From Calliopum simillimum (taxonomy: Eukaryota > Arthropoda > Insecta > Diptera > Lauxaniidae): DNA of 64,000 bases. The stretch spans positions 3,968,001 through 4,032,000 of the forward strand of contig OX638369.1 of NCBI GenBank assembly GCA_951812925.1, in the 5' to 3' direction. Both the position numbers and the translations under genes were made by a program. The stretch's first letter is position 1, and each line of letters starts with the position of its first letter. Positions 1-11,345 of this stretch are shown one piece after another. The notes beneath the pieces were generated by a model, which saw only the letters and a list, made by a program, of their open reading frames with translations, had not been told where the DNA came from and ran no database searches.

Positions 1-214
1 ACTGCAAAATTATAAACTTTGTGTAGCCAAACCCTGGACGTCGACGAGTATATCACCGGTGTGAGAGGTTCGTTATGCTATACAAGTGAAAAGTATTATG
101 TCAGTTTTCTCAAGTTTTGAGTTATTGGCATTTCTGGTCTAAAATGTTATAGTCCTTAGTGTGATATGACCCATTTAGTCATATCACTGTTGAAATCATT
201 TTAATATTTTTTGG

Positions 215-330
215 GCGCAAGATAATTCAATGGAGTTTAGTAAACTGCCTTCGTTGTTAAAGTCAACTAAACGGATTGAAAATGAGTGAAATCGATTGTC
301 GAACACGCCGTGCGGTACTAAACCCATCCA
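215..330 (+). mobile_element. mini-me/DINE-1-like repeat fragment
   Basis: This stretch aligns by eye with the body of the longer repeat at 6335-6440. Both share an AAGATAATTCAATG start, a run around TTGAAAATGAG, then GCGAAAT or GTGAAAT, and an 'acgcc' segment. The head and the tail hairpin are missing, so it is a decayed internal scrap. It contains no coding sequence. Confidence 0.6.
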
Positions 331-786
331 GAAAAAATTGTTTTCTTGAAGAGTGTAACACATGCTCCCTCTAGAATTCTAAAAGTGTCTCAATTGAAAT
401 TATTTCTTGCTGGGTATTCACTTTCCTGCCAAAGCAACATTAAAAGTTAAAGCCAAAGAATGAAACGCACGAAATGCGAGTGCAAGTGAATGTGCCTAAA
501 AAAAGAAGATTATTACACACATACAATGAAAGAGAATACATATACATACATACATACAAATGCTACCAAGAAGTAAAGGAAAGTACGTTTGCAGTTCATT
601 CGCTTAAGTAGAGACAGTGACAAATTTTATGAAGTGTCACACTGCGAAAATGTGTGCGCACTAACAAAATGAACACATACACATGCAACACATATATACA
701 TATAGAATATTTATCTCTATGTGTTTGTTAGCTAAATCTCAAGTGGTCAATAAACCAAGTGTCATTTGCTTGGAATTGCTTTTGGG

Positions 787-821
<35 letters not shown>

Positions 822-3036
822 AACTTACCGCACACAAAAATAAAAATCCCTTGAAAAAAATGAGCATTATGTACCATCACCAGGAAATACTTTGGTCATT
901 CAATTGGCGTTGACAGCAAACACAAACCGTAAAGGATGGCAGCTTTGCAAAAAAAAAGAAGAAAAAATTAAGAAGGGTCCAACAGTTATAAAGTGAAATT
1001 TATAAGAAATATGCTCTGATAACTGAAAGGTTAAGTGAAGGAGTGCATAATGAATGGGTGAGAATGGCCTTCAAGGAAAATACCATTACTGACAGTAACA
1101 AAATGCCTTGTATTGATCCTTGTGAAATGCAATAATTAAAAGTGATATAATACTGAGCCATAACCTCCGAAGAGATTCAAACTACCCGATTTCGGATTTT
1201 GGTTTTTTGATAGAATTCGAAATGCATGTGCCCTTCAAATTTCATTATCTTTATAAGTACGTTTGCGGCGGTTAAAGCAAAAGCAATTCTGATTTTTGTA
1301 CTGCACTGTATGAAAAGACAATTCAAAAAAACCTTTTACTGTAACATTATATTATATCGTACGACCATGGTAAATTTTATGGATTTGGAAACCTTATCTA
1401 ATACATCAGTACTATTCAGTAATATTCTATTCTACTTCATATTTTTGGAGAGAAAGTCCAACTCGAGAGTTTAACTCCTTCATGTCGTGCTGCTCCATTT
1501 TGCATTCTTATTTTGATATTGGGTCATCAGCTTAAAACTCAAATCAAATCCAACCTTCAAATGCAAAGCAACCAATGGCTCCAATATAAAAAAGCTGCGA
1601 CATTTTATGACTCCTCTCCCCCCTTACTTTATTACACAAATGAGCAATCAAATAAATTTCAACGTTTTGTAATGTTTTATGTAACCATCATCAACCTTTT
1701 TTTATGCATCTTAATAGACCAATTTTGTGCCCTTATCCTAGGAACCCCAAAAAACAGCTGTTGGAAAATAAAGAACACGGGCACTGTGACTGCCACTGTC
1801 ACTGCTGCTCCTGCAATAAAACAACAAATTTCAGTTCATTTTTTTCTGCCATTCAACTACACACAAACACATACACACGTATAACATATGAAATTACACA
1901 ATTTTATGACCATAAGAAAGAAGGTACGAAACTACGAAATAACAAACACAAACAGAGTGATAATATTGGTGTCGGTGGTGTTGGTGTTGGCGTCGTTGAT
2001 AATACACTGCCTGACATCACTGGGGACGCATAACAAAGAAAATGCCAAAAACATTGGACTCTGTCGAAAGCGCAAAAAAATTATTGTTTCGAGGGGGGTG
2101 TATCATTAAAAAAGGGCGCTTTCATTTCTTTTATATAGCGGTAGCAGCAACAAATGAAGCATTTAAACAGCACCCTAGCGAGCTAATAAGCATCTAAGTG
2201 AGCATGTTGCATATGTATGTATGTGTGTTAACATTATTCTTCTTCTACTTTTTGCTATTTTTATGCGAAATTCTTGTATTTTTTCCACATTTTAGCAAGG
2301 TCCTTTTTTCAGTCCTGCCACATCAGTTCCTATGCTACTTTACACCAACAATATTTGAGTGATAAAACCTTTGTTTGTGTTAGTATTTGTTTTTACCATT
2401 TTATTACAATTCGTTATGTGTTTGTTTGTTTGTTTGTCTGCGTTTACAACTGCCATTACGCAAGTGTGTGTGTTTCTATGTATGATTGTGTTGATGTAAT
2501 TTGAAGCTTTATGAGGAGTTTAGTATGAAATTGAATGGGATGCCATGGACAAATAAGAGCAACATAAAAACAAAAAAAAAAAAAAAAATAACGGAAAAAT
2601 GTGTTAAAACAAAAGCATATTTACGTTACAAATGAAAGAAATGGTAATAAACAGCAGCTGAAGTACATTACACAGTCACACATGTCATCATGGTGCACAG
2701 TGATTCAGGTTTTGGATAATAAAATTTGACAATATGCCCAATAAATTTTTATTTCCGAAATATTTAAAAGCAGAGCTTGTAATAAACTTTTAGCAAATGT
2801 TATTTTTTTTCTTTGAACTTACTTCAAAAAAATTTTTAGAAAAACTTTAAATTTTTCAAATAAAAGTATATATGACTCAAATCTTTTTTTGACTTATAGT
2901 TAGAAAGGTGTCAAGCTGAGACTTTTTGGAAAAACGTAAATTTTATTGCAGATTATAATAGATATGCCCTTAGTTAACAACTTTTTTTCTGACAAAAAAA
3001 AAAAAAAAAATTTTTTTTCTGCTGCCAGTATTATTT
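331..3036. other. Gene-free AT-rich DNA with simple repeats
   Basis: No gene is supported here. Visible content: CATA repeats near 540-560, a (CAG)n tract at about 787-819, GGTGTT-type repeats near 1965-2000, TATG/GT tracts near 2210-2230, TTTG repeats near 2420-2440 and an A tract near 2571-2588. The short open frames follow these repeats and show no recognisable domain. Confidence 0.6.
787..819. repeat. (CAG)n/(AGC)n microsatellite
   Basis: A nearly pure AGC trinucleotide run of about ten units lies between GGCAGT and TAGTAAAC. It would read as poly-Ser in one plus frame, but the open frame around it has no other protein-like character. Confidence 0.85.
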
Positions 3037-3040
3037 TTGA

Positions 3041-4540
3041 TATATCGTCGCCTGAGTATTACTTTGCCGTAAACGCCAATTTCACTTTTTTGGGAAATCA
3101 CTTTTTTAAGTTTGAGGTGGAATTACAAACAAACTAACCGATCAAACTTAATTTTTTTTTCTTAAATACTTTCAGTAAATAATTTTATTTGGTTTTTTAC
3201 TAACTACAGGATCCTACGCCTTCTATTTTTTAAGTAATATTAATTTTTCTTCTGGTAGTTTGGCAAAATTTTTACATTTCATGAAATATTTCTCACTTTT
3301 TTTTAGCTTACAGAGAGTTTGTGGCGGCAGAAATGTCAGGAAATATTGATATGAGTCTTTATTTTTCCATATTAAAAGGTAAATATTACTCATTCGACAT
3401 GTGGTGCATGTTTGCATAGGAAATAGTTTTTAAACGGCTATAGCCGTTGCAAATATAACGATAAATGGTCCATTTTTTCACCATTTTAAGGTTTTGTCCT
3501 TTTTAGAACTTACCATAGTTCATTGGTCACACTCTCCGGAAACCACACAGCGAAGTTTGTCGCCAGACTCATGAGTTGCATCCACAAGGTAGTAGAGCAC
3601 GTGGTAGCACCAAAACCAACTGGAAGAGGTCGCTGGAAAAGGAAATCCAAGAATCGGGAAAGTCGTGGCAAGGGATCGTGACAAATGGAGAGATTTCATA
3701 TTGGCACTATGCTCCTCCTAGGAGTTAAAGGAGAATACATACATACATACATACATAGTTCATTTATGGGAAATATATTAAAATGGGTCAAATTTCCATG
3801 TAACTAATTCGTCAACTTGAATATATTGAAAAACGGAGCTAAAATGTGAAAATGACTACGATCAATAAAATTAGCAAATTTGTTCATTGTCTTTTAAAAG
3901 TTGTTAAACTTAATGCAATATGCTTGCAGTGAATCTTAGACAAAATATAATTTTATTTTTGAAAATTTCGCAATAATACATTTAAAAGCTATTTTCTTGT
4001 GGGAATTATTTCAAATATAACAACGATAAAGCATATCGCTATAAATTATATTATAGTATTAAGTTCACATTTTCATTGAAACAAACTTACCGTAGTAAAG
4101 CTGGAGTTAGTTTTGAGAGCGGAGGCTCTATCCTCTTCAAAATACTAACAGAACGTTCGTTTACCGCTAGTTTATGTACTAATGCACTAATTGGCTTAAG
4201 TTTATACGCTTAGTAATGCATTGCATTAAAACAATAGTGAGTTACTATAGAATTCATATGGATTTACGGCAAAACAAAAATATCTAAAAAAAAGTTTTAA
4301 AATATATGGAAAATTTGCCGTATATCCACATTTTTGGCTTTTACGGCAAACTAAAAATTCAACTATCTATTTTTGTGGATATACGGCAAAAGTCACACTG
4401 TATAACTCTGGATTGAAAAGAGATAGGACGAAATGGATAAAAGATTCAGAAAGAGCGTACTCGGAAACATAAAACTGCATCCTCAGTTGAAAATGCGTGT
4501 TTTGGCGTTTACGGCAAAGTAATACTCAGGCGACGATATG
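3041..4540. mobile_element. TIR DNA transposon remnant, about 1.5 kb
   Basis: The two ends are perfect inverted repeats of at least 34 bp. The left end reads ATATCGTCGCCTGAGTATTA from about 3042; the same sequence in reverse complement ends at about 4539, and the match continues through TTTGCCGTAAACGCCAA. An 11-mer like TTTGCCGTAAA recurs inside near the right end on both strands (about 4263, 4315, 4341, 4381 and 4508). Such subterminal repeats are usual for cut-and-paste transposons. No transposase frame is visible, so this is a non-autonomous or gutted copy. The ends are surrounded by ATAT on both sides, so the duplication length cannot be fixed. Superfamily is not assigned. Confidence 0.8.
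3535..3766 (+). pseudogene. Non-LTR retrotransposon 3' end, nested fragment
   Basis: One plus frame (about 3661-3720) reads VVARDRDKWRDFILALCSS followed by a stop. This matches the usual C-terminus of many insect non-LTR reverse-transcriptase proteins (A-x-DRDxWRxxxxALCS). The upstream 100 bp reads sensibly only after a frame change (..GRGRWKRKSKN.. against ..EEVAGKGNPRIGKV..), so it is decayed. It ends in a (CATA)n tail of about five units, a common 3' tail for these elements. It lies inside the TIR element at 3041-4540, so it inserted later. The clade cannot be named from so short a piece. Confidence 0.6.
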
Positions 4541-4545
4541 CCTTC

Positions 4546-6149
4546 TAGAAAGAGGCAAAAAACTTAGTTCTTTACATAAATTTTAAATTTAAAAAGCTAT
4601 TGCTTTGGAGTAATAATTGTTTAACTGAAGGAGTCCATAGCAGTCTTGATCTTGGTCTGCAAAAATTACCAAGACCAATAATATATTGCTCTTCACTAGG
4701 AGAAAATAATAGCATTCAATCCATGTGTTCTTCCCTCTTATAATAGCCTTCTACGATTCCACTCAAATATATCAAAAAAAAAAAAAAAAAAAAACATCAA
4801 AAAAAAACATCCAAAAATAAAAACATAAAAAAAAACATACAAACATCCTCTTATGGTAAAATTTTTTACGGGTGATATACTTTTCAGCAAAGTTTTGCAT
4901 ATCTCTTGTATTCGAAATGTTTCCATCTTTACTTTGACATGTTTTATATGGATTGATTTCTGAAATTCTTAAAGGTCCTGGTATGTACTAACTAGGGTGG
5001 TAAATAAAAAACTTTACTGAGTTTTGTCTACCATTTCAAATACTGTACCCCTTACATAAATGTAAGTTTGCATATGTTGGGGTACAATATGTTTGTGTGT
5101 ACATTTGAGTAGATTGTATTTCTTATGTTACTTTTTACTGTTGTTGTTGTTGTTTTTGTGAGGTCATGGTAAACAAATTATATTTCTGTGTGAAATGTGT
5201 ATGAATTGTTATTGGCACTGAAAATTATTCCATTTGCATTTTTCTTCATTTACTCTATCGCATACTCACTTCTGACTTTAAAAAAGTCTTATGTATATTT
5301 GTGGATGTGCATGATATGTGTGTGTGTTAAAAAAAAAAAAAAAAAAAATATGAAGGGAACGAACTAAAAACGCAAACAATTTAAAAAAATAAAAAAAAAG
5401 TGGAAAATGAAGCCAGGCAAGCAAAATTATTATCTGTGCTGATCATAAAAGAAAATTGACTGCAAAAATTATAGTCGCATTTTTTATTCCAAGAGTTTTT
5501 CTACTTCACTACCAGCGCACACATGTGGTTGAAGTGTGTGTGTTATGCATATGTTTGTGTGTGTGAGTTGTTTGCCATACAGACAAAGAAAATGAAAAAA
5601 ATAAAAATGAAAAAATAAGCTGACAATTTTGTGTTATCGCGCGTTCATAACTTTTTTATCCGAATATTTTTTGGTTTTTTTTATTCATTTTCATTTTCCC
5701 TTTTAGTTTTTTTTTTTATTTTTTTTTTGTATGAAAAATAGTTTGCATACCCGTTTTATTATATCACTGATATCTTTTTTTGCTTGTGAGCAAATTTTTG
5801 ACTGTGATAATTTGTAACTATTTGTTGGAAATTGTTTTTGTTTTTATTGAATTACAGTGTTTTTTGATGCAATTATTTTTTTATTTAATTGAATTTGTGA
5901 AAAACATTTTATTTCATTTTTTACTATCGAACAGTTTATAAATTTGGTATTTTGAAACTTTATGATGTGAAAACATGGGCACATAAATATGTTTTTATTT
6001 ATTTGCATGCAAGTTTTTTGATATAATTTGCATAAAAGATTATTTCTACAAATATTGCAATTTAAAATAAGTAGAGTAGTAAAAATCTTACTATTTTTTT
6101 TTAAAGTGTGATAAACAGTATTCTCTTTTTAGCACACAAAAGATATTGT
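4546..6149. other. Gene-free AT-rich DNA
   Basis: No supported gene. It holds A tracts at about 4774-4794 and 5330-5348, GTT repeats near 5138-5155, GT-rich stretches near 5320 and 5530-5570, and T-rich DNA near 5690-5720. Open frames are short and of low complexity. Confidence 0.55.
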
Positions 6150-6849
6150 TTTTATACCCTACACCCAGGGTATACTCACTTTGTCCTTCCGTTTGTAACG
6201 CTGAGAAGGAGGTGTGGCAGATATAGAAAAGTATATATATTCTTGATCAGCGTCACCTCCTGAGTCGATATAGCCATGTCCGTCTGTCTGGCTGGGTGGC
6301 TGGCTGGCTGTGTGTTGAAATACATTTTTTGGGAAAACTAAGCAAGATAATTCAATGAAATTTAGTGTACAGCCTCCGTCGTCAAAGTTAGCTCGGGAAA
6401 TTGAAAATGAGCGAAATTGGTCAACGTACACGCCTACCGCCCATACAAAAATTATATTCAAATTGCAAATTTTGAAGTATTTTTCACGATAATGCAACCA
6501 AAATACACAATAATACTACAAATTGTAAGCACAAGCTCTGAGAAAAAAGGGCGTGGCATCTCTCATACAAGCAAAAGGTTCAAAGCGCTATACTGAAAGC
6601 GTTTTTTGAGATAATTGAACTTAATTTTACTCAGACACTGAAAATTATAAATATAAGAAAACATTTTCTGAAATAATCCAACCAAATTTCACTCAAATAT
6701 TCAGAACTACTTATAAATTCATACTCTGAGAAAAAACTGGGTGAACTTAGACAAGAGGGCGTGGCACCTCCCATATAAGCAAAATTTTCAAAATACTAAT
6801 GTGTAGGGTATTTAATGTTTGGCCAGGCCAAATGTAACACCCTTACTAG
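6150..6849 (+). mobile_element. Helitron-like mini-me/DINE-1 element, full copy
   Basis: This is the best copy of the commonest repeat in the window. It starts at TTTATACCCTACACCCAGGG, followed by TTTGTAACGC and a GAAGGAGG block. A short (TA)n run (AAGTATATATATTC), a core ending at GTCGATATAGCCATG and a (GTCY)n run (TCCGTCTGTCTGG) follow, which is the diagnostic mini-me layout. The body carries two 'gggcgtggca' boxes. The 3' end has the hairpin TTTGGCCAGGCCAAA (6818-6832) and then CTTACTAG followed by T, which fits the Helitron rule of a hairpin shortly before CTRR. There is no Rep/helicase frame, so it is non-autonomous. The exact 5' base is uncertain by a few nucleotides. Confidence 0.85.
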
Positions 6850-7387
6850 TTATTTTTGTGGTAGTCGCAGTCATAATTCACAAAGCATACTTGAGATTCT
6901 CAGTCACACTTCCTGTTGCATATCCCCTACTCTTCTTCTACTCGCATACGCTGCTAGTAATTAAGCAAATACATACAAAAGAAAAAAAAATAAAATATTC
7001 AGCGAAAGAAAGAGAAGGAAATACAGAATGACTGTAAAACGGAAAACAATGCAATGTAGTCGCCAAGAGTCTAAAAATTTATAGCAAGGCATCCTTTTAA
7101 GGGATTTCAAAAACAGATTGCAATTGCTTTTTTTCCAGATTTTTTACGCTTATTTTCGTTCCTTTTTCTTTATTTCTTACTTAAAAACAAGAATCACAAG
7201 GAATAGTAAAAAACAGAAAGAGATATCGCAAGAGTTTATGCAAATAACTTTGTAACGCGTGGCTAAAATTTGTGCAGCGATGACAACAATATAAAGCTGC
7301 CACCCTCGTTGCAACAGTTGATACTGATAAAGTATCGGGAAAATAATCTAGAAATGAAATTAAGTTTCATTTTGATAGCACTCTATG
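6850..7387. other. Gene-free DNA
   Basis: No gene, RNA or repeat boundary is recognised. An A-rich patch lies near 6980-7010. Confidence 0.5.
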
Positions 7388-7655
7388 ATATATCGTCACT
7401 CTTAGGCCATATTTACGAAAGTGCAAATTTTTCAGTTTTGGACTAATGTGGTTTTCTTTTACAAAATGGTTCAATAAAGTTGTGCCAGAAGTATGAAAGC
7501 GATATCTGAAGCAGTTTAGCAACAAATGCTTAGTTTATAAGCCAAAAAAGCAGAATTTTCATATAATTTTAATATTTTAAAAAATTTCAAATAGCATTAA
7601 CTAAAAATCAATAATTTTCACTTTCGTGAATCTGGCCTAAGAGTGACGATATATG
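7388..7655. mobile_element. TIR MITE, about 265 bp
   Basis: Inverted terminal repeats of about 34 bp: the left reads TATATCGTCACTCTTAGGCC then ATATTTACGAAAGTG; the right, in reverse complement, reads TATATCGTCACTCTTAGGCC then AGATTCACGAAAGTG. The interior is AT-rich and non-coding. The outermost ATCGTC resembles the ends of the 1.5-kb element at 3041-4540, so the two may belong to one superfamily. The ATATAT at each edge may be a target duplication or part of the repeat. Confidence 0.8.
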
Positions 7656-8494
7656 ACCTGGTTTATGAAAAGGAAGCTTTGCTGTGAAAAAATAATTTTC
7701 CAATTTTTTACCGATTCGGATAGAGTTTTAGATGCTCCTTCACATGATGAAAACTATTAGTCCTTATTTGTTGGAAAAATTACTAAAAATGAAGGGAAGG
7801 AAGAGCGCAAATACGAAAAAACTGATTTTTGCCTACTCTCCAGATTCCAATCTGGAGAGTAGGCTAAAGTAATCTTATACACATTTTGTGCCATAACCGG
7901 TAATTTGACCAATATTATTCTCTTAACTTAACGCCATCAATTCTACATCATTAGGTAATCGTTTTGTGAAAACAAAGCCCAAATTTATTCAGTTCTGTCA
8001 AAATGTCTACCAATTTTTATTATGACATAACTTTTGTCTCGTTGCCCCACTTTCAAATTTAAGGGCTCGAATAACTCCGTTCAATTTGCGAATTTCGAAA
8101 AAAAAAACTATGAAAAAAGTTGTTCGGAAGGGTCCCAGAAATTTTAAATTTCTACCTTTTTCTACCAACCCTGTATAGTAAATACATAAGCCACTACAAT
8201 AAGAGGTGAATTGAAACGGAGGTGAAAACAAACGGCCGAAATTGTGAAAAGTTTTCAACGAGCTTTTTATAGCAGAAGATATGTAGCTTTTATTAGAACC
8301 GTTTAGAAATTTTTTAGGTATCCAGCTTTGTATGGCAAAAGACACACAATTTTTTTATTTCTCTCAATTAATTTAAATATCACCAATAGATGCTATATCC
8401 AAGTGCTATGCCTTGGGCCTTAAAGTAACAATATTTGTGCATTTTTATCGGCGTCATATATTTTTTCGAGCGAAATCATGGCGAGCTTTGAGCC
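7656..8494. other. Gene-free DNA with one perfect hairpin
   Basis: No gene is supported. The notable content is the 34-nt palindrome listed separately. Text such as 'gaagggtcccagaaattttaa' near 8127 may be old transposon sequence, but I cannot name it. Confidence 0.5.
7831..7864. repeat. Perfect 16-bp hairpin
   Basis: GCCTACTCTCCAGATT is followed by CC and then by its exact reverse complement. The stem is 16/16 paired with about 50% G+C in AT-rich surroundings. No T tract follows. It may be a cruciform left by a transposon end or by a short inverted duplication. Confidence 0.85.
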
Positions 8495-8994
8495 AAATAA
8501 GAGTCTTTTGCGAGAGAGTTGCTGGAGTTGCATAAAAAGAAGTCGTTTTTGCATCGTATTGTCACTGCTGACGAAAAATAGGCTTACTATGCTAATCCTA
8601 AATGCAAAAAAGCCCGACCAATCGTCGCCAATGCGAAATATTTATGTAGATAAGGTCATGCTCTGTATATGGTGGGATCAGAAAGGGTGTGGTATACAAC
8701 GCACTGCTACAGAGTGGAAAAACCATTAAATGACCATTGTATTGAGCCTAACTAATTCTTTTGAAGCGGACATTGAACGAAAAACGGCCAGAATATGGGA
8801 GCAGACACAAGTCCGTAATTTTTCATCATGACAACGCTCGGCCACATGTTTCGTATTCTGTCAAAAATTATTTGGAAAATAGTTGATGAGAAACTGCCAT
8901 ATCCGCCTTATGGACTAAATTTTTTTGGTCCGGACTTCACAAATTTTCAGAAAGATAGGAAAGTTATTGCTTCCGATGGACAAAATCTACTTTA
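8495..8994 (+). pseudogene. Mariner transposase pseudogene (mauritiana-like)
   Basis: Pieces of a mariner transposase read through in different plus frames. In order: HKKKSFLHRIVTADEK followed by a stop where the family has W (DEKW), then a second frame with NIYVDKVMLCIWWDQ (about 8638-8682), then HHDNARPHVSYSVKNYLEN (about 8826-8882), then LPYPPYG and the C-terminal RKVIASDGQNLL with its stop. The first two catalytic Asp motifs (DEK and HDNARPH) are present. The third (YSPDLAPSDY in the family) is garbled, and about 50 residues between it and the C-terminus are missing. At least two frameshifts, several stops and no N-terminal DNA-binding half make this a dead fragment. Terminal repeats were not found. 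Confidence 0.85.
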
Positions 8995-9010
8995 AATAAA
9001 AAATATAAAA

Positions 9011-9796
9011 AACCATTTTCTCACAATAAAGCCCCTTATTTTGGGAAAAAATGCTGGAAACTTACTTATCCAATACAAAAATGACAAATGTGAAATACAA
9101 AATTTTCTTATTGCAATGATATTTATTTTTTACAACAGCAAAAGCTTAGAATCAATTGAAGTATTAAAAGGAAATTTAGAAAAAAATTTCATCACTGATA
9201 AAAGCGGCGTCGTATTATTTCTCTTTTTGCATCTGATTTTTTTAAACGCTCGCAGTTGTTATGACATTTCCACACCATATGCTTCTACAAAACTGTAAGT
9301 TGAGTGCAGTTAAGTTTTTCCTTTGCAAATTTTAGAAGTTCTTGCAACATATTCGCGTACTCTGGAAAAGGAACAGAGTAGTACATGATAACCGAAAAAG
9401 CAAATATGCGGTGTTGTTACGCCTGCTGTTGACAAAACACTTGCAATTCAGCGATGTTTGCGAGAAACACCGAAGAAATGATGTTAACCGTCCCCTCCCC
9501 CTTACATTTCGCGCTATGTTCCCTTGCACTTTAGGCAAAATTTGAATGTAATAAAATGTTGCAATTTACACTCAAAATGCCAACTGCTAATGGTGACGTT
9601 GTTTTAGTAGTCATTGAAGGATTTGCTTTCGCTGTTTTTCTGCTAAATGTAATAATTAAGTATGTGTGAAAGGAATATGTTTGCTGTTATTAATGTTATG
9701 TCATTTTAACTATTTTTTATGCATAAAAAAAAAAAAATCAAAAATATTTATTGGAAGGCTGGTTTTCGCTATGTTTCAATGCCCACCACAAGGCAT
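9011..9796. other. Gene-free DNA
   Basis: Overlapping open frames on both strands near 9332-9545 (67-68 codons) are not recognised as any family, and the two strands are open together, which argues against coding. An A tract lies near 9724-9738. Confidence 0.5.
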
Positions 9797-10040
9797 ATCA
9801 TCAGACGAATTTGCCGATATCCAGAAAAACTTACAAGCATACTATGTTAGACCTTTGGCTTAGATTTGTTGTATTATTTGCTACTAACAAGCATGGATGA
9901 TCAGAAATTAACAGTGTCATTTTATCCATGCTTGTTTAGCTTATTTTTTTTTGCTGTGATTCTTAACAAATCTATGTTAAAGGTTTAATACAGTATGCTT
10001 GTAAGTTCTTCTGCATGTCGGCAAATTTACCTGATGATAA
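9797..10040. mobile_element. Foldback element, about 240 bp
   Basis: Arms of about 73 bp are inverted copies of each other with few mismatches: CAAATTTGCCGAC on one side pairs with GAATTTGCCGATA on the other, and both contain ACTTACAAGCATACT. A second, inner hairpin (ACAAGCATGGAT and ATCCATGCTTGT, about 9887-9936) sits in the loop, so nearly the whole unit folds on itself. It has no coding sequence. It is too long for an ordinary animal microRNA precursor, so a palindromic MITE is the simpler reading. Confidence 0.8.
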
Positions 10041-10504
10041 GTCACTAGCTTTTCGTTTTGGTTAAGTACCTACATCGCAACAAAACTTGTAAGTCCACCG
10101 AGAACCTCGTAAAGAGCTGTCAAAATCAATACAAAGTTTTGATTGTTTTAAGGAATACCTTGATAATATTTACATTCAAAAATTATTTTGAAATGGCTAT
10201 AAAGATAAAATCTTATATTTTCAGATGAAGGAGTCATGTTTCGCATATAAAGTTTGGTATTTAAAGAAACTTCACCAAAATACTACATATTATGGGTCAA
10301 ACACGTAAATCCTCAAAGTCGCATTTAACTCTACAAATACATACGCATAATAAACTAAAAAATCCAATTAAACACAAACACATATTAACAACAAAAATAA
10401 ATTTACACTTGTACTTGTATACACTGATCATTTTCGCAAAAAAAAAAAAAAATAATAAATAAAAATAAAGAAATACCCAAGGGGAAAAGTAGTGCTTCAA
10501 AAAC
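10041..10504. other. Gene-free DNA
   Basis: Nothing recognised apart from an A tract near 10439-10453. Confidence 0.5.
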
Positions 10505-10719
10505 CCTTCTGAAGTGCATCCTTTTCACCAATAAGCGCTTCCGCTCCGTAAGAACAATACTTTCTTTTTAACATTGCATGTCATAGGATGTAAGCGAGCA
10601 AAAGCTTACCGCAGCCTTACCAAAAAAGAGTTTTTAAAGCGCTTATATGTAATGCTGCGGTAAGCGTTTTTTCAATAAAATTTAAAAAAAGAAAAAAAAA
10701 GAAAAAAAAAAAAAAAACT

Positions 10720-10808
10720 GCCCGCGCCAGGATTTGAGTCCACGACCCTTCGCGTGCTAGATATTTTTTTCTTACATTTACCAACCCTTTAGACCGCTCC
10801 ACCAACGC
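10720..10808 (-). repeat. tRNA-like module with A and B boxes
   Basis: Read on the minus strand, TGGTGGAGCGG matches the Pol III A-box consensus TRGYNNANNGG at every fixed position. About 50 nt further, GGACTCAAATCC resembles the B box GGTTCGANTCC (core TCRANNC conserved). Eleven nucleotides later begins a T run of about 17, placed like a tRNA-gene terminator. A complete cloverleaf is not apparent, so I call it a tRNA-derived SINE head or pseudo-tRNA rather than a working tRNA gene. Confidence 0.6.
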
Positions 10809-10865
10809 CCGATGATATGAAGAGGTATTAAATTCGTATATTAAGCAAATGTTGTCCTGCAGCAT

Positions 10866-11283
10866 TACATAGAATCATTGTGCAATCAGTTTCAATTCAA
10901 GTAAGCAAAAGTAAATAAAAATGAGAAATTAAAATAGAAAAGTGAAATAAAAAAGGTTGAATAAAAAATATTTTAATAAAAAAAAAAAATAAAGCAAAAA
11001 CAAATAAAAAAACGAAAAAAAAAAATTCACCCGGGCTGGGTTCGAACTCACGTTGTTCTTACTGCAGCCTTATATGGAATCATTGTGTAATCAATTTCAA
11101 TTTGGTTAAACAAAAGTAAATTAATAAGAGAAAGGAAAATAGAAAAGTGAAATAAAAGATGTTGAATAAAAAATATTTAATTAAAAAAAAAAATAAAGCA
11201 AAAAAAAGTAAAAAAAAGTAAAAAAAAAAATCTCTCGGGCTGGGTTCGAACTCACGTTGTTCTTACTGCAGCCTTATAAAAAA
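10866..11283 (-). repeat. Two tandem 204-bp units with B-box cores
   Basis: Two units run head to tail. Each has ATCATTGTG near its left, an A-rich middle with AGAAAAGTGAAATAAA and TTGAATAAAAAATATT, and ends in GGGCTGGGTTCGAACTCACG. On the minus strand this last segment is GAGTTCGAACCCAGC, a good B box, followed by CCGGGTGAA or CCGAGAGA and a T run. The A-box half is missing in both. The units are about 85% alike, so the duplication is fairly recent. Confidence 0.75.
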
Positions 11284-11345
11284 TCATTGTGATAGTGCTT
11301 CTAAATTTCTATGGGGACAAGCACTTTTAAAGTGCTTGGATCAGA

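Larger units (their letters stand above)
10505..11345. mobile_element. Composite tRNA-like/A-rich locus
   Basis: The locus contains a tRNA-like module (10720-10808, minus), two more B-box modules in a tandem repeat of period about 204 bp (11038 and 11242), and short palindromic motifs at the edges. Left motifs include AAGCGCTTATATG, GCTTACCGCAGCC and its inverse GCTGCGGTAAGC. On the right, AAGCACTTTTAAAGTGCTT is a near-perfect palindrome and AGAAGCGCTAG follows. Each tRNA-like piece is followed, on its own strand, by a long T run. This is similar in plan, though not in sequence, to the loci near 37130, 39728, 47750 and 58300. Confidence 0.6.
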
